Source: a virus. From it: a DNA stretch of 41,759 nt. A program made the position numbers and the translations under genes. Under the pieces are notes generated by a model, which saw nothing but the letters and a program-made list of their open reading frames with translations, was not told where the DNA came from and made no database searches. Positions 41,140-41,759 of this stretch are shown piece after piece. The stretch covers positions 1-41,759 of IMG/VR virus record IMGVR_UViG_3300009304_000002; one strand, given 5' to 3'. Each line of letters starts with the position of its first letter. The first letter of the stretch is position 1.

Positions 41140-41370
41140 ATGAAAAAGCTCAAAAGTGTACTAAAAGCGATTAAAATCGTACCAAAAACACTCAATAAAG
41201 TAATAAAAAGCACAATAGAAGAAATCTTCATCCTTATAGGATTGTCCTTAATCGTATATGCGACCTACTTAATAAATGTAGTCGCTGCATTATACGTAGC
41301 GGGAACGGTCCTATTTTTATTTGGTTTATTTTTAGCTATGACGAAGACGGTTTCGAAAAGAGGTGACTAA
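41140..41370 (+). CDS. Small membrane protein (DUF1056-like)
   Basis: 76 residues, a basic N-terminus (KKLKSVLKAIKIVPKTLNKVIK) then two membrane spans (about residues 29-46 and 50-68). Short proteins of this type lie between terL and portal in many Gram-positive siphoviruses; the role is unknown. Ribosome site GAGGTG. Confidence 0.65.
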   Translation: MKKLKSVLKAIKIVPKTLNKVIKSTIEEIFILIGLSLIVYATYLINVVAALYVAGTVLFLFGLFLAMTKTVSKRGD

Positions 41371-41374
41371 ATAA

Positions 41375-41759
41375 ATGGCTAAACTTTTTGGTCGAGAAAT
41401 TAAAGCGGAAGATATTGACGTAGATAAATTGTTAGGAAGTCCCGCCTTTCAAAATTTGTTCGGCGTGAATATGGATAAAAAAGATCACAAGGAAGCTACG
41501 TTGATGACGTGCCTACGAATACTGTCTGAAAACGTTGGTAAATTGCCGATCAAAGTGCATAAAGGCAGAGATGTAGCGGATGACCATCGCTTGAACACCA
41601 TTTTAAGACTAAGACCAAACAAATTAATGACCGCTTCAACATTGTGGAAAACAATCGAATATCAGCGCAATTGGTACGGGTATTCAGTCGTTGTAAAAGG
41701 AAAGAACAAAAAAGGCGAAGTTATATCACTGATTCCGTTGAAAATGGATGACGTGACTA
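41375..41759 (+). CDS. Portal protein, N-terminal part (3' end outside window)
   Basis: 128 residues plus one base, open to the window end. EATLMTCLRILSENVGKLPIKVHKG and NKLMTASTLWKTIEYQRNWYGYSVV are typical of the N-terminal domain of HK97-family portals. It pairs with the C-terminal part at 1-669. Direct joining of end to start is out of frame, so a piece is missing (length 3n+2). Confidence 0.9.
   Translation, partial: MAKLFGREIKAEDIDVDKLLGSPAFQNLFGVNMDKKDHKEATLMTCLRILSENVGKLPIKVHKGRDVADDHRLNTILRLRPNKLMTASTLWKTIEYQRNWYGYSVVVKGKNKKGEVISLIPLKMDDVT

Noticed and set aside
1-41759. Exact terminal overlap proving a closed circle
   Set aside because: The ends do not join in frame and share no obvious repeat; a piece of the portal gene is missing.
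1-41759. tRNA or rRNA genes
   Set aside because: No cloverleaf or rRNA-like segment was recognised by eye; a covariance-model search was not possible.

Overview
The window is almost an entire temperate siphovirus (long-tailed phage or prophage) genome of a low-GC Gram-positive host. AGGAGG-type ribosome sites, sigma-A-like promoters, frequent TTG/GTG starts, a large serine integrase, an XhlA/holin/amidase lysis set with Cpl-7 repeats and an ArpU-type late regulator all point to Bacillota, most likely Bacillales (perhaps Planococcaceae; the genus cannot be read from sequence alone). The portal gene is cut by both window ends: its N-terminus is at 41375-41759 and its C-terminus at 1-669. The window is therefore a circular or permuted map with only a small piece of the portal missing.

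Layout. (1) 1-13550: head and tail genes in the usual HK97/siphovirus order: portal, protease, capsid, four connector proteins, major tail protein, frameshifted tail chaperones, tape measure, Dit, an inserted beta-helix protein, Tal and a small structural protein. (2) 13608-14579: a HEPN (ApeA-like) gene with its own terminator, dropped between tail and lysis genes. (3) 14746-16600: XhlA-like protein, holin and amidase. (4) 16660-21468: an accessory region split by related terminators. It holds a two-gene module with a holin-like membrane effector, a zinc-ribbon microprotein, a leftward XRE/membrane-protein pair, and a divergent rightward operon (HTH initiator-like protein, WYL, hypothetical, LexA DNA-binding domain alone). 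(5) 21687-24608: leftward serine integrase and S24-type CI repressor, operators, and a rightward Cro-like gene. (6) 24692-38158: early and replication genes: small proteins, VRR-NUC nuclease, SNF2-type helicase, YqaJ nuclease fused to a DUF1351-like protein, AAA ATPase, DUF669 protein, compact family B DNA polymerase, MazG-like protein, a leftward Cas2-like gene, primase/SF3 helicase, an iteron-type origin, ArpU-like regulator and a lipoprotein. (7) 38196-41759: HNH endonuclease, probable cos region, terminase subunits, small membrane protein and portal.

How it fits together. CI and Cro act on the 24.26-24.38 kb operators to decide lysis or lysogeny. Early genes transcribe rightward, ending with the primase/helicase and the iteron origin just after it. 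The ArpU-like protein is then expected to switch on packaging, morphogenesis and lysis genes. The integrase most probably recombines at an attP in the 21.53-21.69 kb gap. The prophage would then run from integrase at one end to the accessory region (16.7-21.5 kb) at the other, which is where lysogenic-conversion and exclusion genes normally sit.

Most notable observations: a phage-borne HEPN gene, a holin-like two-gene module, a LexA DNA-binding domain without its autocleavage half, in-frame gene fusions that keep an internal ribosome site, a stand-alone Cas2-like gene, a twelve-copy iteron origin, and a zinc-ribbon gene that appears to start at ATT.
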